Source: Gammaproteobacteria bacterium
GTDB lineage: Bacteria > Pseudomonadota > Gammaproteobacteria > GCA-001735895
DNA length: 36,562 bases
Direction: 5' to 3'
Assembly: GCA_024225395.1 (NCBI GenBank)
Contig: JAAEMR010000157.1
Span: forward strand, 1-36,562
This document shows positions 25,878 through 34,681 of this stretch, one piece after another. Within the stretch, counting starts at the first letter, position 1. Each line of letters begins with the position of its first letter. The notes under the pieces were generated by a model that ran no database searches, had not been told where the DNA came from, and saw nothing but the letters and a program-made list of their open reading frames with translations. Both the position numbers and the translations under genes were made by a program.

Positions 25878-26133
25878 GTTTACTGATATTGTCTGGATGT
25901 AGAGCAAATTTTGAAAACTGGAATCAACTGTTAATGGAAAATCTGATGAACACGACTCTATCTTTTCAAGAAGCACCGCAGTGCCATCTATGAGTGTTAT
26001 CTGGTTCTGGGTATAAAATCTCGATTATTAGTACTCGAGTACTCATGATTTTTTTTACCGCTGACACATTGGGTTACCCCGACATAAGTGACTATCGGTT
26101 TACCCCTCTCTAAGATTCTGGTTTAGTACGTAT
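25878..26133. other. Spacer with a perfect 14-bp palindrome
   Basis: No ORF is supported. AGTACTCGAGTACT at 26030-26043 is a perfect palindrome in otherwise A+T-rich spacer. It lies between the DUF4397 promoter and the 3' end of the lipocalin gene; a dimeric regulator site or a chance palindrome cannot be told apart. Confidence 0.4.
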
Positions 26134-26646
26134 TTATGGCTGTTTCACAAAAATTAATTGCTCAGTATCAAAGCCGATTTGTTTTGATTTTTTTATGAAT
26201 TTTTGCTTTATTTCATCACTCACAGTCGCGCTTCGTGATAGTAACCACAGGTAAGATTTATCCGGCCCGCTGACAAAGGCATATTGATAATCTTTATCCA
26301 GTTCAAAAATTATATAAGAACCATAAAACGGGCCGAAGAATGAAACTTTTAAATGGCCGGTATCGACATCACCCACAAAGTAAGCCTTACCCTGTGCGTT
26401 TTTCCAGTCATTTTTTTCATTCGAAAAACCTCTGTTGATGACCTTGACACCACCATCTCCACGCATTGAATACTCAGCAGTAATTTGCTCCAGACCGCGC
26501 TCAAAAGAATGATCAAGGCGCGCGATTTCGTACCACTTACCGAGGTATTTCTCGAGTTTAAAATCAGTTACAGGCTGGATAGATTCAGGTATAGAAACAC
26601 AGGCACTGATCGAAAATGTCACTAATAATATGATTAAACTACGCAT
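26134..26646 (-). CDS. Second Blc-like lipocalin (lipoprotein)
   Basis: A 170-residue lipoprotein: MRSLIILLVTFSISAC gives the lipobox, then KYLGKWYEIARLDHSFERGL, the lipocalin signature, VKVINRGF, and YAFVSGPDKSYLWLLSRSATVSDEIKQKF. I start at the ATG at 26646, where an AGAGG lies upstream, rather than a TTG at 26658 that overlaps the trpB stop. It is more like E. coli Blc than the operon copy at 20335. It follows trpB with almost no gap and presumably shares its transcript. Confidence 0.9.
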   Translation of the reverse strand: MRSLIILLVTFSISACVSIPESIQPVTDFKLEKYLGKWYEIARLDHSFERGLEQITAEYSMRGDGGVKVINRGFSNEKNDWKNAQGKAYFVGDVDTGHLKVSFFGPFYGSYIIFELDKDYQYAFVSGPDKSYLWLLSRSATVSDEIKQKFIKKSKQIGFDTEQLIFVKQP

Positions 26647-26654
26647 TTTGTTTT

Positions 26655-27872
26655 TCAAACCTCTATCCCTTCAAGTTCTGCCATGGTCAATATATCTTTA
26701 TCCCCGCGCCCGGAAAGATTCACGACAATATGCTGTTCGGGGCTCATTGTGGGAGCGAGCAGTTTGACGTAAGCCAGTGCATGGCTGGTTTCCAGTGCTG
26801 GAATAATGCCTTCGATTCGGGTCAGATCATGGAAAGCATTGATGGCCTGTTGATCATCCACCGCTACATATTCAACACGCCCGCTATCTTTTAACCAGGC
26901 ATGTTCCGGCCCGACTCCGGGATAATCCAGTCCGGCCGAGACTGAATGTGTTTCAGCTATCTGACCGTCTTCATCTTCCAGAATATAAGTTCGATTACCG
27001 TGCAGGATACCGGGCTTACCCGCACATAACGCGGCTGCATGTAAACCACTGGCGAGACCATTTCCACCCGCTTCGACACCGATCATGCTGACCGAGGAAT
27101 CATTCAGGAAAGGATGAAACAGGCCTATCGCATTTGAACCTCCACCGACACAGGCCAGCAGCACATCGGGTAATTTCCCCACCAGCAGTTGCATTTGCTG
27201 GCGTGTTTCGCGCCCGATCACGGCCTGAAAATCTCGCACCAGCATCGGGTAAGGATGTGGCCCGGCTACCGTGCCGATGATATAAAAAGTATCATCAACA
27301 TTACTCACCCAGTCGCGCATGGCTTCATTCAGGGCATCTTTGAGTGTCTTTGACCCGGATTCAACGGCGATCACCCTGGCACCCAGCAGTTTCATGCGGA
27401 ATACATTAAGCTTTTGTCGCTCTACATCGGTGGCTCCCATATACACTACGCATTCGAGACCCAGTCGAGCCGCTACCGTGGCTGATGCTACCCCGTGTTG
27501 TCCCGCGCCGGTTTCGGCAATAATACGAGTTTTACCCATGCGTTTGGCGAGCAATGCCTGCCCGATGGTATTGTTTATTTTGTGCGCGCCGGTATGGTTA
27601 AGGTCTTCCCGTTTTAGCCAGATCTGCGCGCCACCCAGTTGCTGCGACCATCGTTGTGCGTGGTAAAGCGGGCTGGGACGTCCTACAAAGTGTTGCAAAT
27701 CCTGATCCAGCTCAGCCATGAATTGTGGATCCTGCATGTATTGATGATAAGCCGCTGTAAGTTCCTGCAAAGGAGCGATCAGGGTTTCCGGTGCAAACAC
27801 GCCACCGTAATGGCCAAATCGGCCGGATGTATCCGGAAATGACATCCAGTCCGTGTTAACTTCTTCGTTCAT
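26655..27872 (-). CDS. trpB: Tryptophan synthase beta chain
   Basis: A 405-residue PLP enzyme that condenses indole with serine. It has the typical start [14 protein letters not shown], the PLP lysine in [17 protein letters not shown], the phosphate-binding GGGSNAIG, and the monovalent-cation region [29 protein letters not shown]. Length is normal and nothing is missing. trpA is not adjacent on either side, which is unusual; instead a lipocalin follows and an unknown 301-residue gene precedes it by 44 bases. Confidence 0.96.
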   Translation of the reverse strand: MNEEVNTDWMSFPDTSGRFGHYGGVFAPETLIAPLQELTAAYHQYMQDPQFMAELDQDLQHFVGRPSPLYHAQRWSQQLGGAQIWLKREDLNHTGAHKINNTIGQALLAKRMGKTRIIAETGAGQHGVASATVAARLGLECVVYMGATDVERQKLNVFRMKLLGARVIAVESGSKTLKDALNEAMRDWVSNVDDTFYIIGTVAGPHPYPMLVRDFQAVIGRETRQQMQLLVGKLPDVLLACVGGGSNAIGLFHPFLNDSSVSMIGVEAGGNGLASGLHAAALCAGKPGILHGNRTYILEDEDGQIAETHSVSAGLDYPGVGPEHAWLKDSGRVEYVAVDDQQAINAFHDLTRIEGIIPALETSHALAYVKLLAPTMSPEQHIVVNLSGRGDKDILTMAELEGIEV

Positions 27873-27916
27873 GTCGTTTACTCATCAGTTAGGTGGTTGT
27901 AGATAACAGGCAGTGC

Positions 27917-28822
27917 TCATGAGTGCTTCTGCGCCTGTTGTAAGCGGCACTGCACCCTTGCGGATGACAGCGATTGCGAGTTAATAATTTGCGGGTATAA
28001 ACGCCAGTGATGTTCTATAGAAATAGCCTGGCAGTTTAAATTTTTTTCCAGAAGTTCACGTTCAGCTTCAGTAAAATGTTGCAGGGTAAGCAATGATGGG
28101 GATATCCAGCGGATGTATTCATTGACCCTTTCTGCCTGTTGTGCATCAGCCCAGCTCTGCTCGATCAGAAAAACCGGAAACTGTTGATTATCCAGTGTTA
28201 TCGATTTATCTTCAATCAGACCATCACCACCCGGCAGGCGGTTAACCCAGTGTGTATGGATGTTATAACCTGCGCGCTGTTTGACCTGGGCCTCCAGTTC
28301 GCTGGATTGTGGAAAGCGCTGTTGACTGGCCAGACCGTCCCCACCCATACAACATAGCCAGCTTTTGGGTTCAACTACAGGCGGTTTGTCCTGTTGTAAA
28401 GCGCTACCCAGCAGTGCCAGCGGCAGGTTATCCTGCTGATCAAATAACCACAGTTCACGATTGTCCATGAGTGGAAACGGCAGCTGATCAACCTTCGACT
28501 GTATCAGTTGCAGTAAATCTTCAACCCGGTTTTTAATGTCCTGCGTATTTAAGCGTGGCACCAGCATGCCTCTCACCAATCCATCCCCGGCAGACCACAA
28601 TCCATAGCGGAAAAAAGTTTTTTGCTGTTTACCACTGTTCAGGCTGCCCCAGGATTTTTCTTTCTCGCCCAGCATTTCGATCGACCAGGTCACGCCGTTA
28701 GCACTGACCGCTCTCCCGTGTGTGCCAGAAATCACCTGCAGCACCCCTAAAAACGGGTTAAGCCGCCGTATCGAATAGACTTGCAGGCTCGTTGATTCGG
28801 CCTTATCTGGCTGGTTATCCAC
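27917..28822 (-). CDS. Conserved-looking protein of unknown function (301 aa)
   Basis: A 301-residue soluble protein with no signal or membrane segment. Readable features include an N-terminal beta-rich segment (FLGVLQVISGTHGRAVSANGVTWSIEMLG), a middle WLCCMGGDGLASQQRFPQ, and a C-terminal helical region. The paired cysteines and Gly-rich GGDG are notable. I do not recognise the family. Its start overlaps the 63-residue gene upstream by eight bases, and trpB follows 44 bases later, so the three or four genes appear to be one transcription unit starting opposite the MerR-B12 gene. Confidence 0.8.
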   Translation of the reverse strand: MDNQPDKAESTSLQVYSIRRLNPFLGVLQVISGTHGRAVSANGVTWSIEMLGEKEKSWGSLNSGKQQKTFFRYGLWSAGDGLVRGMLVPRLNTQDIKNRVEDLLQLIQSKVDQLPFPLMDNRELWLFDQQDNLPLALLGSALQQDKPPVVEPKSWLCCMGGDGLASQQRFPQSSELEAQVKQRAGYNIHTHWVNRLPGGDGLIEDKSITLDNQQFPVFLIEQSWADAQQAERVNEYIRWISPSLLTLQHFTEAERELLEKNLNCQAISIEHHWRLYPQIINSQSLSSARVQCRLQQAQKHS

Positions 28823-29006
28823 AATGGTCCAGCTTTTCGCGTATCAGGCCGATAAGTGTTTCAGCGTTATCCTGCATTTCTGGAGGAATAACTTCGAACA
28901 GGTACTCGAGTTCATCCAGCACTGTTTCAAGCTCATCACGCTTGGTGAGTTCGTTCATTTTTACCGATACCTGTTGCATATAGGCATAGGGATCAATACC
29001 GTTCAT
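28815..29006 (-). CDS. Small helical protein of unknown function (63 aa)
   Basis: A 63-residue acidic protein (MNGIDPYAYMQQVSVKMNEL ... IREKLDHCG) that looks like a two- or three-helix bundle. AGAGGA lies before the ATG as ribosome site. It overlaps the 301-residue gene and is the first gene of the leftward unit divergent from the MerR-B12 regulator, with only 80 bp between starts. A minus-strand promoter reading TTGACG, 17 bases, TATTCT (about 29087 to 29059) overlaps the TTGTACA pair. Confidence 0.72.
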   Translation of the reverse strand: MNGIDPYAYMQQVSVKMNELTKRDELETVLDELEYLFEVIPPEMQDNAETLIGLIREKLDHCG

Positions 29007-29052
29007 ATCATAATCCTCTGCTGAAGTAGATCAATTTAATTACTCTTAATAC

Positions 29053-29080
29053 TTGTACAGAATATTAATACTTGTACAAT
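29053..29080 (+). promoter_or_regulatory. Paired TTGTACA element with embedded promoter of the MerR-B12 regulator
   Basis: TTGTACA at 29053-29059 and 29072-29078, separated by 12 bases as at 8301. TTGTAC (29053-29058) and TACAAT (29075-29080) form a -35/-10 pair with a 16-base spacer toward the regulator gene. On the minus strand the same segment overlaps a TTGACG...TATTCT promoter for the leftward genes. Repressor binding to both repeats would block both directions; this is inferred from layout and MerR/CarH family behaviour. Confidence 0.78.
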
Positions 29081-29086
29081 ACGTCA

Positions 29087-30088
29087 ATGAAAATAAATCC
29101 TTTAATGAACCAGAATCCACAAAAATTGAACACAGAAATGGCTACCGAGCGTTTTCCTATACGCATTCTTTCGGAAAAAACTAATATTGGCACATCGACT
29201 CTGAGAGCCTGGGAAAGACGTTATGGCCTGCTACATCCGGCCAGAACCCCGAAAGGGCACCGGCTTTACAATGTACAGGATGTGCAGCATGTACTGAAAA
29301 TTGTGGACCTGCTAAACGACGGGCATTCACTACCGGCTATTGCGGAAATGCTCTCGGTCAATCAAACAGGCAGTGAAAATGATGAGGCGATTTCGAACGT
29401 AGCGCCTTCCTTCGAGATGAGTTCAATCTGGCAGGATTTCATGCAGTCAACTTTAGACGCAGTTAGTGACTTTAATATCGAGCGAATCGATGCAATTTAC
29501 AACGAAGCTTCTTCGTTGTATCCGCTGGATATGGTGACAGATCGCCTGATTCAGCCCACACTCACCCGGCTGGGTGAAGCCTGGAAGCAACATCCGGAAA
29601 GAGGCATCGCCGAGGAACATTTTTACAGTAGCTGGTTAAAGAACCGGCTCGGTGCTCGTTTTCATCATGCCTATACGAATGCCAGGGGAGCCCGCATCGT
29701 GTGTGCCTGTGCGCCCGGCAGCTACCATGAAACCGGGCTGATGTTATTTTCCCTGTCGGCACTCGCGCGTGGTTATAGAGTGCTTTACTTTGGTGCCGAT
29801 ATGCCGCTCAACCAGTTGCATTACATCACCCGACGATCAGCAGCAAAAGCAGTAGTGCTTTCCGTGTATGACCAGATGTCACCTGCGCAGAATACACAGT
29901 TAACCCAACTGGTGAGAGACCTCCCTACCCCGCTGTTCATCGGTGGAGCTGGACAGCTGGATGATAGCGCAGCTTTTGAAACGGCAGGAGGCATTCTGCT
30001 GGGTGCCAGTATATCGGTTGCATTACGTGTGTTCGAAAACCATATTCCGGTTTACCCTGAAAAGCGAGAAACTCCACGCAGCAAATAA
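29087..30088 (+). CDS. litR: MerR-family regulator with B12-binding domain (LitR/CarH-like photoreceptor)
   Basis: A 333-residue regulator. Residues ~24-90 are a MerR winged HTH (RILSEKTNIGTSTLRAWERRYGLLHPARTPKGHRLY). The middle is the helical cobalamin cap with GEAWKQHPERGIAEEHFYSSWL, and ~residues 205-315 are a B12-binding Rossmann domain with CACAPGSYHETGLMLF (the HxxG motif) and YFGADMPL. Relatives use adenosylcobalamin to repress target genes in the dark and release them in light. The start is uncertain: ATG at 29087 would be almost leaderless with the promoter above; ATGs at 29105 and 29138 are in frame. The spacing between Trp and Glu-His in the cap is one residue longer than in CarH. 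A photolyase remnant follows. Confidence 0.9.
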   Translation: MKINPLMNQNPQKLNTEMATERFPIRILSEKTNIGTSTLRAWERRYGLLHPARTPKGHRLYNVQDVQHVLKIVDLLNDGHSLPAIAEMLSVNQTGSENDEAISNVAPSFEMSSIWQDFMQSTLDAVSDFNIERIDAIYNEASSLYPLDMVTDRLIQPTLTRLGEAWKQHPERGIAEEHFYSSWLKNRLGARFHHAYTNARGARIVCACAPGSYHETGLMLFSLSALARGYRVLYFGADMPLNQLHYITRRSAAKAVVLSVYDQMSPAQNTQLTQLVRDLPTPLFIGGAGQLDDSAAFETAGGILLGASISVALRVFENHIPVYPEKRETPRSK

Positions 30089-30101
30089 CCCCTGGCGTAA
30101 G

Positions 30102-30553
30102 ATGATGAGTGTTTTATTGTGGTTTCAACCTGACCTGAGGATTCGACAAAATCCGTCACTCAACCAGGCGTTACAACAAGGGCAGCCGTTGTAGCTGTCA
30201 TTCACAGCCCGCATAAAGATGAATTAACACTGGATGCACTCTAATTTCTCGATAACCATGCCTGGCAATATCAATCAGCGTGATTTACCCGCCATTCAAG
30301 GTACTTCTGCACTATCCCCGCATCTGCATTTTGGTGAAATCAGTCCACATCAAATTATCACCGAGCTGGCACGGTCATTCAATTTGCTGACAGTCAACAG
30401 GCTAATGCCGCAGAAGCATTTTTACGCCGGTTAATCTGGCCTGAATATGCACGTTACATACTCTGGCATTTTCCTCACACCAGCGATCAGGCAATGAATC
30501 CTAAATACTCGGGTGAATTCTGGAGCGATGATCAAGTCGTCCTGACACAATAG
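30102..30553 (+). pseudogene. Decayed DNA photolyase/cryptochrome
   Basis: Pieces of a photolyase are readable in three frames. The N-terminus reads VLLWFQPDLRIRQNPSLNQAL, then shifts frame into AVVAVIHSPHKDELTLDAL and a stop. The central FAD-binding region is missing: the next piece, RDLPAIQGTSALSPHLHFGEISPHQI (family motif TSxLSPHLHFGEIS), lies only ~40 bases on. A further frameshift gives EAFLRRLIWPEYARYILWHF and NPKYSGEFW, ending at 30553 without the C-terminal FAD domain. So there are at least two frameshifts, a large internal deletion and a 3' truncation. It begins 13 bases after the MerR-B12 gene, in the classical litR-phr arrangement. Confidence 0.85.
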
Positions 30554-30667
30554 CAGCGAGGTCAAAGCGGCCGTTCATAAAAATCAGGATACACAGGAAA
30601 CAGGTATACTGTCTCCAAACTTCTCAAAGTATGTGGCATGCAGTTTGAAGTGCGCGTCATAATTTGC

Positions 30668-32080
30668 CTATTTAAAGGGTCCGCAAACCAATGCTCGTTT
30701 TACTCCAGCGGATAGAGAATCTAACCCTTTGATTAATTTCTCTGTTGTAATCAGAACATCAGTAATTTGACTGGAATATTTTATAGCGCTCTCTCTCATC
30801 ATTCCCAACATTGGCCAACCCCACAATGCAGAAACAGTAACTTCCTCTTTAATAAAATGAGGTTCCGTTAAAAATGTGCAACTCAGTACGGATTCAACGG
30901 GACTTCTATTTGTCTCACTGCCTCCGACAAGGTCAATCACAACTGAACCTTTGGGAATGACTTTTTTCAGGTGATCATTGCTGACAAGATAAGTGATACC
31001 CCTTTGTTTTATTGGCAGTTCTGCACCATTTACAACTAAGTCAACATCCTTTAACCAAAAATCTATTTCATCTTTAGCTGTTTGGGTTCGACCTAAGATA
31101 TGAATATTTTTGAAGCCCTGATCATATATTTCATGCATTGCACCTCGAGCTACATTTCCATACCCCAATACAACAACTTTTGCATCACGAATATCCAGTT
31201 GAGGTTTATTTTCTTTAAGCAATTTAATTCCATATCTTGCACCTGCCTGTCCGGTCTCATGTAGACATTGTATTCGTCGTAAACCAAATTCAGCAGGTGC
31301 ATGTGTTTTTCTATACTCTGCAATTGCCGCATCCCCATGTTTTATTTCAAATTCATGCAAGTCAAAAATATGAGAACGGGTCTGTTTTAATTTTCTAATT
31401 ATTCCATTTGAATCATTAAAATCTGCGCTATCATAAAAATACAGCGTTTCACTACCGGTCTCTGTTAACTCTTCAAATTTTACATTTTCATGTAAAAGGC
31501 TGAGGGAGCGCGGGTTTCGATTTCCTGCTCTTCTTATCGAGCCGGCTAATCTTTCATTTCGCCCAATAACAAATATTTTCAGATTTCCAATTGTGCCATC
31601 ATCAATAAAATTTTTTATGGCTGCTTTCATTGAAGTTCGCGCTATTATTTGCTCATCGGTTTGTACTTTAGGGGATTCAAGAATCTCTTCCATAGCGATA
31701 ACATTTATTTGATTTTCCTCAAGCAACTTTGCCCTGTCCGGGAAAGAATGAAAATGTGCCATGCAAAATAAAGTACAGCCTTTTTTCATCCTGGATATAG
31801 ACTCTAAAGAAGGACCTTTGAATTTAATAATCATATCTTTATCTTTGTAGATATCATCCACTTTCTGCATTACCGCACCATTTTCAAGATATTCAGCATC
31901 TTCAAAATTTACCCCCAGGCCTGCACCATACTCAACAAATACATTAACCCCTGCAGCGGTTAACTGCCCGATATCTTCTGGAGTTAAAGCCACCCTTTTT
32001 TCAAATCCTCCAGGGTTTTCAGGAGATTCAATCTCTTTAACTAAAGCAATATTTTTGAATGCAATTGATAATTTATTCAT
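30668..32080 (-). CDS. Alanine dehydrogenase/transhydrogenase-like NAD(P)-binding protein
   Basis: A 470-residue protein with the AlaDH/PNT N-terminal domain (VKEIESPENPGGFEKRVALTPEDIGQL, GAGLGVNFEDAEY) and a C-terminal nucleotide-binding fold (AKVVVLGYGNVARGAMHEI, DLVVNGAELPI, GSVVIDLVGG). It is longer than alanine dehydrogenase (~370) and has an inserted middle segment, so it may be closer to saccharopine- or N5-carboxyethylornithine-type oxidoreductases. The substrate is not clear. I prefer the ATG at 32080, with AAGGA just upstream, over an ATG seven codons earlier. It is A+T-richer than neighbours and stands alone, which hints at a different origin. Confidence 0.82.
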   Translation of the reverse strand: MNKLSIAFKNIALVKEIESPENPGGFEKRVALTPEDIGQLTAAGVNVFVEYGAGLGVNFEDAEYLENGAVMQKVDDIYKDKDMIIKFKGPSLESISRMKKGCTLFCMAHFHSFPDRAKLLEENQINVIAMEEILESPKVQTDEQIIARTSMKAAIKNFIDDGTIGNLKIFVIGRNERLAGSIRRAGNRNPRSLSLLHENVKFEELTETGSETLYFYDSADFNDSNGIIRKLKQTRSHIFDLHEFEIKHGDAAIAEYRKTHAPAEFGLRRIQCLHETGQAGARYGIKLLKENKPQLDIRDAKVVVLGYGNVARGAMHEIYDQGFKNIHILGRTQTAKDEIDFWLKDVDLVVNGAELPIKQRGITYLVSNDHLKKVIPKGSVVIDLVGGSETNRSPVESVLSCTFLTEPHFIKEEVTVSALWGWPMLGMMRESAIKYSSQITDVLITTEKLIKGLDSLSAGVKRALVCGPFK

Positions 32081-32101
32081 AAGATCCTTTGTCTCATTCA
32101 T

Positions 32102-32503
32102 TACAGGGTATCTGTTTATAGAAGGTTTATTATGTTGTGCTGTAAAAGCACTATTTAAGGAAGTATACAGTGGCTTTACTGATGCAGTTATACCTTTAAC
32201 TAATAGAGTTAGAAACGACTTCTGTAAGGTCAGGTTTTCTATGTAAACACGAAAATAGATTTCTACAGACGTCTAAAACTCGCTCAGGCATAGTTGCATT
32301 TTTAATAATACTTCAAAAATAACAAAAGGAAGAAAAGCAATGATGATTTGTTGACTCTGGAACCTCGGTAATATGGAGTTGCGATCGAATTTTGAAGCAG
32401 TAGAACCAAACTGACCTGAATCAATTTAAAAACCAATTAGGATTGTCTATTCAACTATACGGGTGTAGGTTGGATTATAAGACATAAAGGATGAAGAAGG
32501 ATT
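32102..32503. other. Gene-free stretch before the lipoprotein gene
   Basis: Divergent spacer between the alanine-dehydrogenase-like gene and the lipoprotein gene. No ORF with a ribosome site is seen; the sequence is A+T-rich and presumably holds both promoters, but no clear -35/-10 pair could be chosen. Confidence 0.45.
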
Positions 32504-33718
32504 ATGAAAAGAAATTCCTTTTTTATAGTAGCGCTTGTTACTTGTATGGCTTTATTTCTAATTATTAGTTGCTCACCGATCAGCCATCATCACTCAACCA
32601 GCCCAGCCTATCGTCCTAACAGTGAATATGCTGCTACATTCGTTAAAGCACTTAATACCTCTAAAGTTGAAGTCTACCCCACAATTGTTCGAACAATACA
32701 AGAAACAACCTACTCTGAGGATTCTCAACAGCAGGTTGTTTCCATACTTAACAGTGAAAAGGTTACTTCCGCAATATTAAAGACTGACTATGTCGATCCG
32801 GGGCCACTCAAAAGCCCTCCCCAGTGGGATATTTTCGTGCATGACCTGTCCACCATTGCTGAAAGTATAAAGGACAGGAAAACAGATACGGATTATAGCC
32901 TGGTCATGGAGATCATTTTTTCTCCTGAAAACCTGTCTGTCTGGGGTATTCACTGCTTTGTTTTAGATCATCAAGGAAATAATGTTTTTTCATTCTTGCT
33001 TAATTCTCATCATAAACTATTTATCGATGCTAAATTATTTGGTAAGGATGCATCAATCATTACTCGTGCCAGGTTAATAGAGAAAGCAACCCGAGTGGGA
33101 ATTACCGCGTTAATTCAACAGATCAAGACTCCGGTTAAAGTCGATGCTCAAAATAGACAAGGTTATACAGTCACTTCACAAAAAATGGATGGTTTCGACA
33201 AAAAAGTCGAGAAGATTTTTGTCATGGCCAGGATACATGAGCGTTTGGAACAAGTTGTCATGCACTCTTTAAAACATAGCCTGGTATCTGGTTTTGAATC
33301 GAATGCTATCAAGGCCACAGTCAAACTCATGCACAGGGATACAAACGACTATGCTGAGTTTGATAGTGATATTGAAAGCTTTTCACCTGATGCCTTGATG
33401 TATGTAGACCTTGATCCGCTTGTTAGGTCTCGTAAGGATGGCTATCAGGCCTTTGTCGGTATTAATTTTAAAGTGAGAGTAATTAATCAGACAAGCAAAA
33501 AACTAGTATGGCAGACAAAAGGCAAGGTGGACTACATACAAGATAGGTTTTTTAATCATGGAAACTACTCAGCACATGAAGGCATCAGGAAGGAGTTTGC
33601 CTGGCATACAACAGCTGCGATTGTAAGGACTTTTGTACTAGACGTGAATAATCATAAATCAGCCCCGATTTACACTGTCACAGAAGATAGACAACTCTAT
33701 GGTCAACGGATTGACTGA
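32504..33718 (+). CDS. Lipoprotein of unknown function (404 aa)
   Basis: A 404-residue exported lipoprotein; the signal MKRNSFFIVALVTC...LIISC has a lipobox with predicted Cys23, followed by a His/Ser-rich segment. The body is mixed alpha/beta with two similar-looking halves: SILNSEKVTSAILK ... DYSLVMEIIFSPENLSVWGI, and later DALMYVDLDPLVRSRKDGYQAFVGINFKVRVINQTSKKLVWQTKG. That second phrase recalls lipoproteins that compare a metabolite-inducible trait, but no family is recognised. AAGGA precedes the ATG. Standing alone, it is followed by a transposable-element remnant. Confidence 0.75.
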   Translation: MKRNSFFIVALVTCMALFLIISCSPISHHHSTSPAYRPNSEYAATFVKALNTSKVEVYPTIVRTIQETTYSEDSQQQVVSILNSEKVTSAILKTDYVDPGPLKSPPQWDIFVHDLSTIAESIKDRKTDTDYSLVMEIIFSPENLSVWGIHCFVLDHQGNNVFSFLLNSHHKLFIDAKLFGKDASIITRARLIEKATRVGITALIQQIKTPVKVDAQNRQGYTVTSQKMDGFDKKVEKIFVMARIHERLEQVVMHSLKHSLVSGFESNAIKATVKLMHRDTNDYAEFDSDIESFSPDALMYVDLDPLVRSRKDGYQAFVGINFKVRVINQTSKKLVWQTKGKVDYIQDRFFNHGNYSAHEGIRKEFAWHTTAAIVRTFVLDVNNHKSAPIYTVTEDRQLYGQRID

Positions 33719-33737
33719 AAAAGGTTTGAAAAATGCG

Positions 33738-33887
33738 AAAAAGGTGACGGAGGAATTATTTTTTTAACCATCTTCCCCGGTCTGCCTGTTGCCGCCTGCC
33801 CCAATTTAATATCGTATTTCTCTTCTATCTTCTTGCGCAATCCGTCATCTTGGAGCGGTCAAAAAATAATTCCTCCGTCACCTTTTT
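33738..33887. mobile_element. Internally deleted REP/RAYT-type element, copy 1 (MITE-like, 150 bp)
   Basis: Begins AAAAAGGTGACGGAGG and ends with its reverse complement CCTCCGTCACCTTTTT, so it has perfect 16-bp terminal inverted repeats. The left ~105 bases match the left end of the longer element at 34790 and the right ~35 bases resemble its right end; the middle is missing. On the minus strand its left part encodes the same transposase C-terminal peptide (ATGRPGKMVKK). It is a non-autonomous deletion derivative. Confidence 0.8.
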
Positions 33888-34197
33888 ATGATTGCTATAA
33901 ATAACTAAATACAGCCTATTAGTTATCATTATTATTATTTGGAATAGTTTTATTACACTCTGGACCCAAAACCAATATAAACATTACCATTTGCGGAATA
34001 TTTAAAAGATATTAAGCAATCTCTATTTCGTTATATATCTGACTATAAATATAATTTTGATCTGCATCATTTCTTAATTACACTTTATTATGTATATTTT
34101 TACAGGAAAGGAGTTAATGGATTTTTACTTCAATGTTAAAGAGGGTTATTGGAGTAAAATTTAGGAGTGTTTTACTTTTTAGCATATCAATGGAGTA

Positions 34198-34665
34198 ATG
34201 AATAAAATGAAATCAATTACGAAGTCTATAGCGATAACCTGTTTGACGGCAGGACTAACACTTTCCCTGGTCAGCAATGCTGCATATGCAGAAATGGGCG
34301 CGATAGGGTCCGATGAGTATCGGATTTCGTGTCTTTCGTGCCACGGTGTCGGTGGGAGAGGTAATGGACCTCTGGCAAAATTTCTTAACACGAAGCCAAC
34401 AGACTTAACTATGATTGCGAAAAATAATGGTGGGCATTACCCAGATTTAAAGGCGGGAACCTATCCGTTTATTCGAGTCTATCAGGTCATTGATGGCAGG
34501 GCCAATGTTGGGATTCATGGTGATAGAGCGATGCCGGTCTGGGGTAATCGTTATCTCATAGATGAACCGGGCGGTTATACCCCCTTTGGAGGCCAGTATG
34601 AAAAGGTAGTGCGTGGACGCATTCTGGAGTTAGTATATTACATCCAGACATTGCAACAACCATAG
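34198..34665 (+). CDS. Periplasmic c-type cytochrome (mono-haem)
   Basis: A 155-residue class I cytochrome c. The signal peptide ends AAYAEM (~residue 32); haem attachment is CLSCH (in RISCLSCHGVGGRGNGPL, ~residues 49-53) and a downstream Met, for example in RAMPVWG, probably gives the sixth ligand. GGAG is seven bases before the ATG. The short CHGxxGxGxGPLA-F pattern is typical of small electron-transfer cytochromes. No oxidase or dehydrogenase partner is adjacent. It is separated from the lipoprotein gene by an element remnant. Confidence 0.92.
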   Translation: MNKMKSITKSIAITCLTAGLTLSLVSNAAYAEMGAIGSDEYRISCLSCHGVGGRGNGPLAKFLNTKPTDLTMIAKNNGGHYPDLKAGTYPFIRVYQVIDGRANVGIHGDRAMPVWGNRYLIDEPGGYTPFGGQYEKVVRGRILELVYYIQTLQQP

Positions 34666-34681
34666 TGTATGAAGCTGATCC

